In this document: positions 34,286 to 46,376 of the stretch, piece by piece | Numbering within the stretch: position 1 is the stretch's first letter | How the letters are laid out: each line of letters begins with the position of its first letter | Assembly: GCA_029891385.1 (NCBI GenBank) | Contig: CM057234.1 | Location: 23,298,350 to 23,362,349, forward strand | Origin: Erythroxylum novogranatense | Lineage: Eukaryota; Streptophyta; Magnoliopsida; Malpighiales; Erythroxylaceae | Direction of reading: 5' to 3' | Length of the DNA stretch: 64,000 nt | Translations under genes and position numbers: made by a program | The notes under the pieces: model-generated | The model's database searches: none | Seen by the model: only the letters and a program-made list of their open reading frames with translations | Told to the model about the DNA's origin: nothing

Positions 34286-37200
34286 TTACCTCAGAAGAAA
34301 ATATGGGTCAAAATCATCCCACATCGTGTCATCTATAAATTTGGAATCTAAATGGTGAGCAATTGCACCAACCTTTTCTTCATGTGCTTTTACAACTAAC
34401 AAATAAAGGTTAGAAATCAAAGGGTTCCTGAAAAATGGATTGATAGCTTTCCCAAGTTCAATAACATGACACCGTAGAAGCATTCCATCCTCAAATTCTC
34501 CAAAAAACATGCAGTTAGAAAGAGCATAAAAACCGAGTAAATTCACATACAGCGGCAGAAATGCATCCTTGTGGTTCCCCACGCCACCTATCCAATCAAC
34601 TTCTCCCAGTTGCTCGACATGATCCTTTGCAAATGAAGTCAACTGATGATAAAACCTCATTCTCCAGTCATATAGGTAGTTCCTGAAATCAACTCTCATA
34701 GGCATCTCAGTCAACCATAATTTCAATATTGGAAGCTTCTCCAAATGCATGCAACAAATCTGACATATCAAGAGTTTCTCTTCATGATGATTATCGATTT
34801 CCTTGTCAAAAACCCGTCTAACAAAATCCCCTTTGGCTACCACATATTTTGCTGCATCTTGTACCCACTGTGTAAGATAATCAAAGTAATTAATCCAGTG
34901 ACCAAATGTAGAAGATAGATGCACAAAACTCAATTCAATCACTTTCTCCACTTGGGTTGGGACTCCCACAGCATGGGGGATATTTGCAGATCCTTTAAAC
35001 GAAATGCATTTTTGGATATCCATTGCAAGGCTTTGCCTTATTGCATCATCTTCATCCTCCAGCAGTTTGATACAACTGAACCACATCTCTAGCACTTGAT
35101 GGGCATAAACGCCACCGCCCTTCAGTTCATAAGAGGAAATTGATATTTTTGAGGGAATTTCATGGCAGAACAAATAAGAACCTATAAACTCAGCCTGCCC
35201 AAGAAGACCCGATGCAATTATCGACTCGGCTGCTGCCTTGCGCATATTTACTGGCTCGGATGAGGAAGTATGCTCTTTAATCAGGTTAACAAAGAAGGTT
35301 ATGCATTCATAAAAATGGCCAACCCTTTCCAACTGATCCACTGCACTAGGCGCTGTTGCAAGAATGTTGTTGGTCAATAAAGTCGCAAATTGTTTGACAC
35401 ATATAGCAATACAACAGACGAGTGTCTCCTGTGTCTTTGCATGCCTTGTGAACTTGTACAAGTATATCAATTTATCCCAAAACTGGGTCACAGAATCATA
35501 GTCCAAGTTACCAACAAATTTAGTGTCTACACAATTTCCTTTACCAAGTTTCTGGAACTGCAGTAAGTTCCAAGCAAAAAGAATCCTTAGAATATAATAG
35601 CTACATCTGTGATACTTCTCAGAGTCCAGAAGCTTCATCATTGTTGGCTGCAGATGTGACTTAGTCCAGTACTGAATCGTCATAACCTCAGTGTCACTAT
35701 TAGATTCAATAAAATTCAGGGATTTCAGCAGCCACTTCAATGTTGCAAGCCGAACTTCATAAGAAGGGTCTGACAGAGAGTGAATCAGCCTTTCTGGGAG
35801 TCCAGCAGAAAAATTCTTTACAGATGGCTCATAATTGTTCAAGTTCGATGGAGATGATGGCTGTGCCATGTGAAGAACCTTTTCTTCATCTTCTTCAGAG
35901 GCCCGCAGCACGCAACTGAAATAAGAAATGGCTGCTTGTTTACGAAGCTCTGTTATTGCTGGATCAGAAAATGGCAGTGCACAAGAAGCTTTAATATCTA
36001 AGCACTTTGTTGATAGCTCCAACAGCATGTCAAGAATGGAACAAAGGTCTTTATGAATCTGGCTTCTTCTTGCAATGTTGAGCATGATATCCAGCAGTTC
36101 TATGAATGAAGCATTAAGGATAGGGCAAGGACACTGTCTCGGACTAGCAATCCAAGAACGAGCTGCAAGAATTTGGACCATGTCACTGAGGATCTTTTCT
36201 TTTGTTGCAAAATCAGCCAGATTTCGACAATTGACATCTAGAAGTATACATAATTGCAACAGCATTCCATGAATAGCATTGTAGGAAACTCTGTCTGTTT
36301 CATCTGCTGTAATTTGATTCTCAGAGCGAGGCAATTCAGAGGCAATATTTAGGAGTACAATTGGCAGTTTCTCATTGGATACAAGACCTGTCAAAGCTCT
36401 AGATGCAAGAATACGAATACGTAAATTGCTTTGGGTTGAGCACCGCCTGATGAATGGCATAAACAGGAAAGGATCCAGATCATCACCACTCTCGCTAGCC
36501 ATTGTTGAAGGTTTAAGCCTGGATAAAAGAATCAAGATAGGGCATAAGCTTGGATGAACAAGCTTTGCAAGGTTGGATTCTGCATGTTGAGAAGTTGCAT
36601 CTAAAAGAAGATCTGTAGCAGTTTTGAGTTCACTTTGGAGAAATGGATGCAGTGGGGGATACCTGCAGATCATAACAACAATTAGTTGCCAATATGGTAA
36701 AGCATGATATTATAAGTAATTAACAAGCTGGATCGCAAGACAACAACAGAAGCTATAAATGAAAGCCACAAAGTGAATTACAGATGATAGGCAGAGACTG
36801 AATGATAGAACTTGTAAAAGTATATCTGATGCTGTATACAAGATCAAATGTTAAATGCTTACAGCAATTCAAGTACTATGAATAATTTGAGACTCTGAAA
36901 AAACATTATAAGAGCAAACTCAGCCAACAAACTACCCAAAAGGAGAATGGTGATGCCAGGTGGCCACCAACCCTTCATTTTTTAAAACACTTGGTAGCAT
37001 CTAGCATGAAACTTGAGAAATGAATTCCTTCATGTTCCTAAGAACATGATTGCAATGAACACTGTTCTTCTTTTATTTATTTATTTAGTCATTTCAGTTT
37101 CCCATACGACCTCAAGTTTACCAAGAGCAAAAGGTCATAAACGTCAACAAACAATAACCTAAAACCTAAGCCATAAAGAGTGTTTCCATAAATTAACAGC

Positions 37201-40200
37201 AACTTGAATGAATCAGACATGAAAATAGTAACAGATCATCACTGGTCTTTATTCACAAAGAGAGACAGAGAGAATACGTACTAAACTTCTAAAGATTTTA
37301 AAACTTTTGAAATGTTTTGAGAAAAATTAAGTTTTGGGACTCATTCACAGGTTTCTAATTGTTCATGAAGGCATAAAAATCACCAGAAAAAAACACAGAA
37401 AATCCAACAAATAAATGACAGCAATAACATCTCCTACTCTCATAAAGCATACTTAGAAATTAAGTTTTGGGGCTCAGTCACAGGTTTCTAATTGTTCACG
37501 AAGGCACAAAAATCAACAAAAAATAAGAAAATGTAAGAGATAAATAGCTGCAATAATATCTCTTAATCATACAAAGCATACCTGTGAAAAAATTCAAGCC
37601 CAGTTAACACTCGCCTTGCAGATTCTCGCTTCTGAACATTTAGGAACCCCATCGTTCTCCGTACCAGAGCACTGTATGCCAGAGTTGCACTATTGCGGAC
37701 TTCCCAGTATGGAGAGGAGAAAGAGCGGATTGAAACGATCAATGCCTCTGCCGCAAAACCAGATGTATCAGTAGCCAGGTTTGTGTCATCAAACGAAATT
37801 CTAAGAACATTGAATGCATGTACAGTAGGAACTACGCCCTCAACTCGGATCTTAGAGTTCTTCTCCAGCTTATTCAAATCAAAACTTTTTGCAGAATCAG
37901 GTTCAGGCCCAGTATTTGTTGTTGAAGAATGACATGAGTCAACAGTTGTGCCATTCACATCAAATGAAGTGTCTAAAGAACTATTAGCTACATTGATCAG
38001 CCATTGCAAAGCACGTGGAAGAAGCTTCTTTGGTGCACCTGCAGGCTCTGAGAGGAACAAAGCGATAAAAGCAGCAGGAATACCAGCACTTCTTCTTAAT
38101 AAGTCATCCACTGTTTGTCCTTTGGCTACAGTTCTTTCCATAAGTTGTTCCATCCATGACTCTGCCAACTTACAAAGTCTAGAAAGAGAGACGACTTATG
38201 AAAAAATAGATTTGTGATATACTTTCTTTTTCTATAAACACTTGTTCATGTGAAATATGAAAAATAAAGATCATGCGAACAAGCACATGTCAAACAAAAA
38301 GTGTATGCACGATAAATTGGACATAAATCCTTGTTGATACTTGTAAGGGCTAGAAGATGATTCTTCAGAAAAGGATTTCAGCATTGATATCCAGGGAGAT
38401 AAAAGTATGCTTATACAGATTGATTTAAAGTTCATGTAGTTTGAGATTGATAATGTTTATGCAGATAGATGTTGGAAGGATAAAATAAGTAAGAAACTAG
38501 AAGCAATAAACAATGAGGAAGGAAAGGTGCTTATCAGGTATAAACCAATTCAAAATATAAAAGGCCTCCAATACAGATTCAAAAATCTCAAATTCAAACT
38601 ATTTGATCCCCTTTAAATAGATGGTCCTCAACTTCACCGCCATTAAAATTGAATCCAATAAGCGACGATAAGAGAAAAACTAAACAAGCACTAACACCAA
38701 TTTAAGTTCTAAAAAAAAACTACCTCCTACCCTTATTTTGAAGGCTTAAACATTATGGAGCCCACAAAGGAAAAAGTATTTGCATAAACAGGGTGCTTTT
38801 GAGAACTCCAAGTCTCCAACATCTACTTGATACATAGTGCACACAGACAAAGAATAATGCTCGGAAGTATTGAGATCCAAAAATGAAGGTCAGATGGCTA
38901 AGTGAACCAAGTTAATTGATTATAAAGGGAAAAACTCATCACTTTGTTTACAACCACACAATAGATTTAATAGATACTAATGAAAGATAACAAAAAAGAG
39001 AAAGAGGAAATGACTAATGGTAACACACCTTGGATCATTAGAGCAAAGCAAACGATTGCAGAGAGCTGTAAATCCAGCCCTTGTCTTATCAATTGCTCCA
39101 TTATGCTTCATCTTCAAAAGGACATTCAAGAAATGGTCCCCAATTTGTTCCAGTTGTTTTAAATCAAGTATGGCATTGGATGTTGTTGATTTGGAGGCAT
39201 CAGTGGCATCATCAAAGGAGACCTCAGGCTCAGATGAATCTGAGCTATTACTTGGTAAAGGAATTTTCCTTACGATGGTTCCTAGCAGAAGACTCACCTG
39301 AAAAGGGGAACACAATTAATTTAGTGGTATGGTCACACCATGTGGTAGCGTATAACCAATTACTTTCTCTTAATTTACAACTAAAAGATACCACAATGAT
39401 ATATCATGCTTGAAAGCTCCAAAAATCAGTTTCTGGTACAAGCCTAAAGTTGTAGCAATAAGAAAGACTAAATTCTAAATGTAAGGATTATCGTAAAAAC
39501 AGTATGACCGACAACATCCTTTGAACAACAAATAACTATCAACAAATAAGTAAAGTACCTCTTTCATAGCCAACCAACAACCAACCATAACTATCTGTTC
39601 TGATGACCTAATATCTTGCGCATGTTTTAAAGTACTCCCCTCACTTCCTGAGGGTGTTATCACATCTACATCCGTTACATAATTTTTATCATCATCCATC
39701 TCATCCAAGTCAGGCAGATACCAAGCATCTGCAGAAACCACCCATAGTGCCAAAGAAGTTATACGCATAACCAGCTCCAAGAGCCTTGTCAATACACACC
39801 TCATATCAGAAATGCTTGATGCTGCCACATCAGAATCCCAATTCAATTCCTCAAAGGTATATCGTAAAGCCAGCAATATACCATGAACAAAGCTGTTCTT
39901 GCAAGCTTCTAAAAGATCCTTCTCTCCCTCCTCCACAGCATTCTTCAGCCAATCAACCAACGCTCCAATGTATTCTATTACAGGGGCACATGGTTTGTTA
40001 AACTGAGTCTCCTGATCAAATGGTTCATAAAGGGAGGGAAAAAATGCAGCATTAACAGAAGATCTAACGGTCCAACCCAGCTCCAAGACATATTTTCGGA
40101 ACATAAGCCTCAAAGTAAGAGCACCAGCATCACTTTCTCTCACACGTGGACTGCAAACCAACTTTTTTGCCCATGCTATCAATCTTTGGATCATGTCTCT

Positions 40201-42915
40201 GCTTGAAATTCCAGGAAGGGGATTAGGAAAATGTAGCAATATGCGAAAAGAACTGTCCCTCAGCCTGTCCCAACTATCTATAATAGAGCCAACTAACAAT
40301 ATAGTAGACTCCGGAGAAGTTATTCCCCTACTATATGGATAAAGATAGCTATCATGAGTGACGGAACCAATTTCTTGAGAAGATGGCACGATAGACCAAA
40401 CATTAAGAATTATCAATATGAGTTCCATGGCCATTATCTTTCTCTTGTATGGAGCAGAGGGATAGCATGAGAAAAACAAAAAATTACACAACCATCTCAT
40501 AAAATTGAATAGATTCTTTGCCCTTCTAACTATAGCTTGCTCACCTTGTAGACTTGAGCACACTTCATTGTTATCACAATTCACAAGGGGTTGCCAGCTC
40601 CCCAGCTTAACTTGTCTCTCCAATGCTGTTCGAACCCGAGAAAAGAATTTCCTAAACAAGCTGGTCCACTTCATCTGAAAACCTGCTGAGCAACTTCTCA
40701 TGTTTAAAGGCACAGCTTCTTTCAAGAGAGTAAGTTCTAAATGGGAAGGAAGACTTGCTGTTTTTGGGTTTAGGAAAAGGGACTCTGCGGCATCTACACG
40801 GAGTGATTCATCAACATGGGTCAATGCCATAGCTAGCCACTCAACAAGAACCTTAACCCTTATCCCCTTGATGCAGACATTAGCATAGAGATTCACTCTT
40901 TCTGTTGGCTCCCCATCGTCGCTATGACATGTTTCTACAGTATCACACAATTCAACATCCCCTTCAATCAATGCCAGTGAACGACACACTTTAAGCAAGG
41001 AAACTAAAACAGCTACTTGCTGTTCAACTCTCAGATCCATGTTTGCACCATTGAGCTCAAGGTTTGGTAGTCCATACTCCCCATTGGGGCCAACTGAGAT
41101 GAAAGAAAGCATGGGAAATATACTATCCACATCAAGTTCTAGAATAACTGGTACTGCATATGTGTTTAGGTTAGTGCGAAGCTTCGAAATCCCAGAAGAT
41201 AGACCATACAGAAAAGGAGGCAAGCATTGCTCTCGATAAATTGTATACCCCCTCTCAACTCCATTGCTGTTCCAATAATCATCACGTAAGTTCTCAAGGA
41301 CACATTTCAGGAAAGTTGTTGCAGCACAGCAAACATCATCATCACTATATGCTTGTGTGGTCTGATAAAGCAGGCCAGGACTCATGCCTAACAGAGTTTT
41401 TGCCCCCAGCCTCTTGGTCAACGAAGCCAATGGAACATATCTCCCCTTGCAACGTGGACCTAGATGGAGAAGATCCAATGCAATCTTTTGCAAGAAAGAT
41501 TTTATCCTCACAGTATCCTTTCCCCAGTGGATAGTTGATTGAATATCAAGAAAAAGATCAAAAATTAGATGAACTTGTTTCACGGTTTGACTTAAAGGAT
41601 CTTCCATGTTGTTCCATATAATCCTCAATACTCTTGACCCCATTTCCACAGGGAATGGTTCATAATTATCAAACGAATCACTAAGATTACTCAACATTGA
41701 GGTCTTCATTTGCTGCAAACAAATTTGCAAGACCGTCAACGCGTGAAAATTGAAGTGGCTGTCAATTGGAGTCTCGCAATAGTTACATAGCTCTGGCAAA
41801 ATCGCATCATACAAGATGGTCTTGATAGAACTGCCAATTATTTCATTTCCATCATCGCCACTCATCTTATCTTTTCGTACAACAAAAGGAGAATTTAGAA
41901 CGGCTCTAGATACAGCAGTTAGAATGCCTCTAATCAAACAAAGTCTACTTAAGGCAGCCAAACTTCGTATCTCAGAACATAAATCCCCTTTATATGGAAT
42001 CTCCAAAATAAATTTGCTAGGCGCGTTAAAATTACAGGTGGTTTGATAAAATATTGCTTCAATGATAAACATGCCAAGCTCCTCAGTACCGAGACATACT
42101 TGCAAAGCAGCGCAGAAGCTCACCCCAGCAGCCACAAAGCAATCCCTCGAGAAAGCCATGGACTTCAAAACGCTTATTAAAGCCCCCAATACCCTCTCCA
42201 TAACATTCACCTCTCCAGCATCAAAGTCATTTGAACCCTTCAATCTCAGTGGAAATCGTTGAAACAAGTAGTACAGACAAGACATGGCTTCTTGACACTG
42301 CTCCATTACAATCGGGGACGGCCTAGCCCACTCTTTGGTCTCGGAGACAACACTCTCCAACCCATGAACAGCATCCCAAACCACAAAAACTGCACAGTCT
42401 TGAACAACGTCCCCCAAGTACCCCAATTTAGGCATACCCATCACCGACAACACCACTCTCGATAAACAAAACCTCTGTTTTCCCATGTTACTCTCCACTT
42501 TGTTGCCGCCATACTCCTCACAAAGCTCCCTAAAACACTTAACAACCAAGCACTGCAACTCCCTATCATTCACCTTCGCCAAAGCAGAAACCAGAGTACG
42601 ATGCAAGGGAAGGGAATTCTCAAGAAACAAAATCCATGTATAAAAACGCGAAGCAGTCTCCAAAACTAACAAGTCATCACCTTTCGTAGAAGATATCAAC
42701 CGGGTAAAAGAAGATGCTAAGTTCTTGGCATGTGTTACTTGGGAGTAAACTGAAGCAAGTGAGATAAGGTGATTGAGCTCGTTAAAGAAAGGTAACGACT
42801 TGGGGTTTAACAACAAAGGGGACTGAGACAAGGAATCGGTATATGAGTTTGGGAAGATCACCGCACTATAGGTGTATCGGTGGCGGTGTTGTAGTGCCCG
42901 CCATTTGGCAGACAT
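34286..42915 (-). CDS. THADA/Trm732-like protein (DUF2428, ARM/HEAT-type), four exons, 2,199 codons
   Basis: Homolog of human THADA and yeast Trm732, the partner that lets the Trm7/FTSJ1 methyltransferase modify ribose 32 of certain tRNAs; this role in plants is inferred from the family. Exons: 42915-39559, 39297-39029, 38178-37582 and 36662-34286, all with GT/AG introns, 6,600 nt in total, no internal stop. I chose the start MSAKWRALQHRHRYTY because I recall it as the plant family start; the frame is open further up to 43203. Helical-repeat sequence runs throughout. The DUF2428 signature (HGILLALRYTFEEL near residue 1050; GCWLAMKE|VSLLLGTI at residue 1119) spans the exon 1/2 join. Exon 3 and 4 hold LAESWMEQLMERT, ARRVLTGLEFFHRY|PPLHPFL and an LRIRILASRAL repeat. 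It ends DDFDPYFLLR. It looks intact. Confidence 0.95.
37327..37586. repeat. Tandem duplication of about 130 bp in THADA intron 3, touching the splice donor
   Basis: The words aaattaagttttgggactca, acaggtttctaattgttca and aaagcatac occur twice in the same order (37327-37456 and 37457-37586), with scattered changes. The second unit includes the real exon 3 donor (minus CACAG|GTATGC). The first unit carries the decayed counterpart TAAGTATGC. Confidence 0.8.
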
Positions 42916-43479
42916 TGTCAAAAATATCCAAACTTTTACTTCTCTCTGCCCAAGTACAGAAGCAGAGAGGAGCAAGATGCTGGCTTTGGATGACCGAGTT
43001 ATGGAGAGATGAGTAACAACTAACAAGATGGCGGCTTTGGTTGTCAGGTAACGGAGACCGGGGCGTACAGAGATCAGTTTAGGGCAAAGCGGGAAAGTAA
43101 TATCGGGGCACGGGTGAAGAGTCGGAGCCCAGGTATCTCGTTGGTAGTCTCTTTTTAGGGTTAAAGGCAATGCAGCGTTTAAATTGGAAAAAAAAAAAAC
43201 CAAATCACTTGACCAAAATCCCTAAAAAATAATTGAGTTTTTTTTTCCTAGTTTAAGTGAATTTTCTGTAAACTGAAGTAAGACCATATACTTTACACAG
43301 CCGGCTTAATTGAATGGGAAAAATATTTTTAACTTTAGATTCATTTTTAAGTATATAATATTAAATACAAATGGGATGAACGAATATGAAATTTTATCCC
43401 ATCGTTCAAATGATCTAACGGTCTCTTTTTTTCACCGATATTTCTTTCTTTTCTTATCTTTCATATTATATAAATATTA
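42916..43479 (-). promoter_or_regulatory. Upstream region of the THADA-like gene
   Basis: The frame of exon 1 is open without stop for 96 further codons up to an ATG at 43203, in GC-richer sequence than the flank. This is presumably 5' untranslated leader. No TATA box is convincing. Beyond 43260 the sequence becomes AT-rich. Confidence 0.45.
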
Positions 43480-43875
43480 TTAGTCACGCTTGTGACTATC
43501 CAATTCTGCGGCTTATATAATTTTATTTTTATATATATAATTATTATTAATTATAATATAATTAAAATATTTAAAAAAGTAATTAATTAGTAAAATAATT
43601 AATTAAATAAAATTAATTAGTTTTAATGTCACTTTAAAATATAATAAGTTAATAGATTTATTAAAATATGATTTATTTATAAATTAATTAGATAAACTTT
43701 TCAGTTATAATTAATAATAATTAATATATTATTATTTAATTGATAAATTAAATAAAATATAAATATTTAATTAAGTAATGCGTATTAATATTAATTATTC
43801 ATTATTATGTAGGACATATATATATAACTTATCACACCTGTGACTTAGTTAGTATTCACGCCTGTGTCCGATGTA
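43480..43875. repeat. AT-rich repeat array, left part (split by hAT)
   Basis: Begins with TAGTCACGCTTGTGACTA (near 43482) followed by AT-rich sequence with words such as aaaatataataa, gatttattaaaatat and atttatttataaattaatta, ending with cacctgtgacttag and cacgcctgtgtccg. The same words return in order after the hAT at 54148, so this is one array split by the insertion. Confidence 0.7.
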
Positions 43876-46376
43876 TAAGGGTGTTCATGGTAGGATAACT
43901 TGACCCATTCATAAATAATCTGAACCTAAACCTGAATGTTAGGTTTGACAATTTCGTGAATCTAAACTTGAATCTGACCTTAAAGAACCTATAGGATGGA
44001 TTAACCTATTTTCAGGTTCGGTTCTTAGGGTAACCAGAACCTATTCATATCAATATATATGACAAGAAACTATAAAAATAATTGGTAAAAACAAACACAA
44101 ATTATTCATAAAAGTATGCATATAAAATCCATCAAAGATTAATCCATATGTTAAACACAAGTAAAATAAAAATAAGTCAAACAATGTCTTATAAAAGTCA
44201 AACAATATCTTATAAAAGATCCATACTAGAGAAAAAGAAATAAATTATTAAACAATTATTCTTCAAATGGGATGGTAGAATGATCTACTGTTATACATGA
44301 AGCCACATCTGTAGAAAATAAAGAATAAAAAGAGTTAGACTCGTTGTTTCTTTTTTAATTGAAAAAATAATATTTTATTTATTTGTATATTAAAACAAGG
44401 TAAAGTAAATTAGATTACTTGATTCAATTTGCTCAAGTTCTGCAAATCTCTCTTCTACGTAAAGAGGAGCTTGTGATTTTCTCAACCAATCTTGTCCACA
44501 AACAAGAACCTCTACCATCTTTAGAGTAAGAGAGCTATGAAATGAATCAAGCACTCGACTTTCTATACTAAAAGCCGACTCAGATGCAACAGTAAATACA
44601 GGCATAGCTAAAATATCTCGAGCCATTGAAGCAATCACCGGATACTTAGCAAAATTTAGTTTCCACCAACTAAAGACATTGAAAGTCTTGTCTTTGGGTT
44701 CACAATCTTCAGCTAAATATTTATCTAGCTCACTTTTGGTTTCCCCACTTGCTTGACTAGCTTTCTACTCGTCAAAAATATTATCCAAAAATGCTGTAAC
44801 ATCCTTGACGTTATCAACTTCCATATCACTTGAAGCTTAAGACTGAACACTTGATTATGCAACAGGAAACAGGAAAACACATGGAGGATCGGTAGAAATC
44901 AAACATCAAATCTAAAGTGATTTTTACTTTCTCACACAGCTGCTCAGATTTGACATCATCATATGCTTTACCAATCACAAAGTTTACATACTTCAATTTG
45001 TAGCGTGGATCGAGAATGACAGCAATAAATAATATGCAGTTGAGATTAACATCTCCACAATACTTATAATGCTTCTTCTTCATCCTCGTAACCATGTTTC
45101 TTGCACTAAAATCATAAAGTCCAAATCTTTTTGAAATAATCATCCCAATGCTAAAAATTTCTTTCATGTACTAATTAGAAGTTACATAATGAAAGCCAGA
45201 CAATTTAAAGTAGCATCATAAAAGATAGAAAGAAAAGACAGCAAGTTATATGCGTATTCTTAATCATTTTCACTAAGAACTCCTTTATTATTTTTATTCT
45301 CACCTCTGCTATTCTTCTTTTCAGAAATGTCTTCAACATACGTAGAGTCTTGACTCTCCAATAAATCAAATGCTTTCTAAAATTTCAAAGTTGACTCTAA
45401 CATTAAATAAGTAGAATTCCATCTTATTCTGACATCTAGATAAATAATACTCTTGCTGTCTATTTTCTCTTTTTTTATACAAGACTTGAACTTTGCCATT
45501 CTAGCAGGAGAAGACCAAACATATTTCACTGTATTGCGAATCTTAATGATTGAATCACCTAATTCTGACAACCCCTCTTTCACAATTAAACCTAAGATGT
45601 GTGCAACACATCTTATTTGTATGAATTCACCTTTCAATGCACTACCCTTCCAACTATTAATTCTTTTTCTCAAGCATTGAATAGCTACATCATTTGAGCT
45701 TGCATTATCCACCGTTATAGTGAATACTTTTTCAATATCCCAACTAACCAAACAAGTCTCAACAGCCCTACCAATTGTATCACCTGAATGACCAAAAATT
45801 AGGCAAAAGTTTATAATTCTTTTGCATAATTTCCAATCATCATCAATAAAATGTGTCGTGAGACACATATAACTGAGATTTTGACATAATGTCCAAGTGT
45901 CTGTAGTAAGACAAATCCTGGAAGGCAATTTCTTAGAAAACTCCATCTTCTTTCTCTCTTCTAAGTAAAGTGCATAACAATCTCTAGTCACTGTAGTGCG
46001 AGAAGGAACTTTAAATTTTGGTTGGATATCTGCACAAAAATCATAAAACCCCTCTTGCTCTACGTGACAAAAAGGTAACTCATCAACAATAATCATTCTA
46101 GTAAGTGTATTCCTACATCTTTCTTGATCAAACATTCATGTTATCATTCTACGTGATGTATCATCTTCATCTTCACCTTTTTTTACTATTGCTCCTTCTA
46201 TAGTTTTTTGTTAACTTTCGGGTTCCCCGTGCTTGTTATATGGATACTTAACACATCTATTCAAGTGATTGATCAGGTTGGTAGTACCATTATTCTTTTT
46301 ACAAGCAATAGATTTCTTATAGTATTGGCACACACCAACTCTATCGTTAGCTTCACCTGACTTGGCATAGTGTTCC

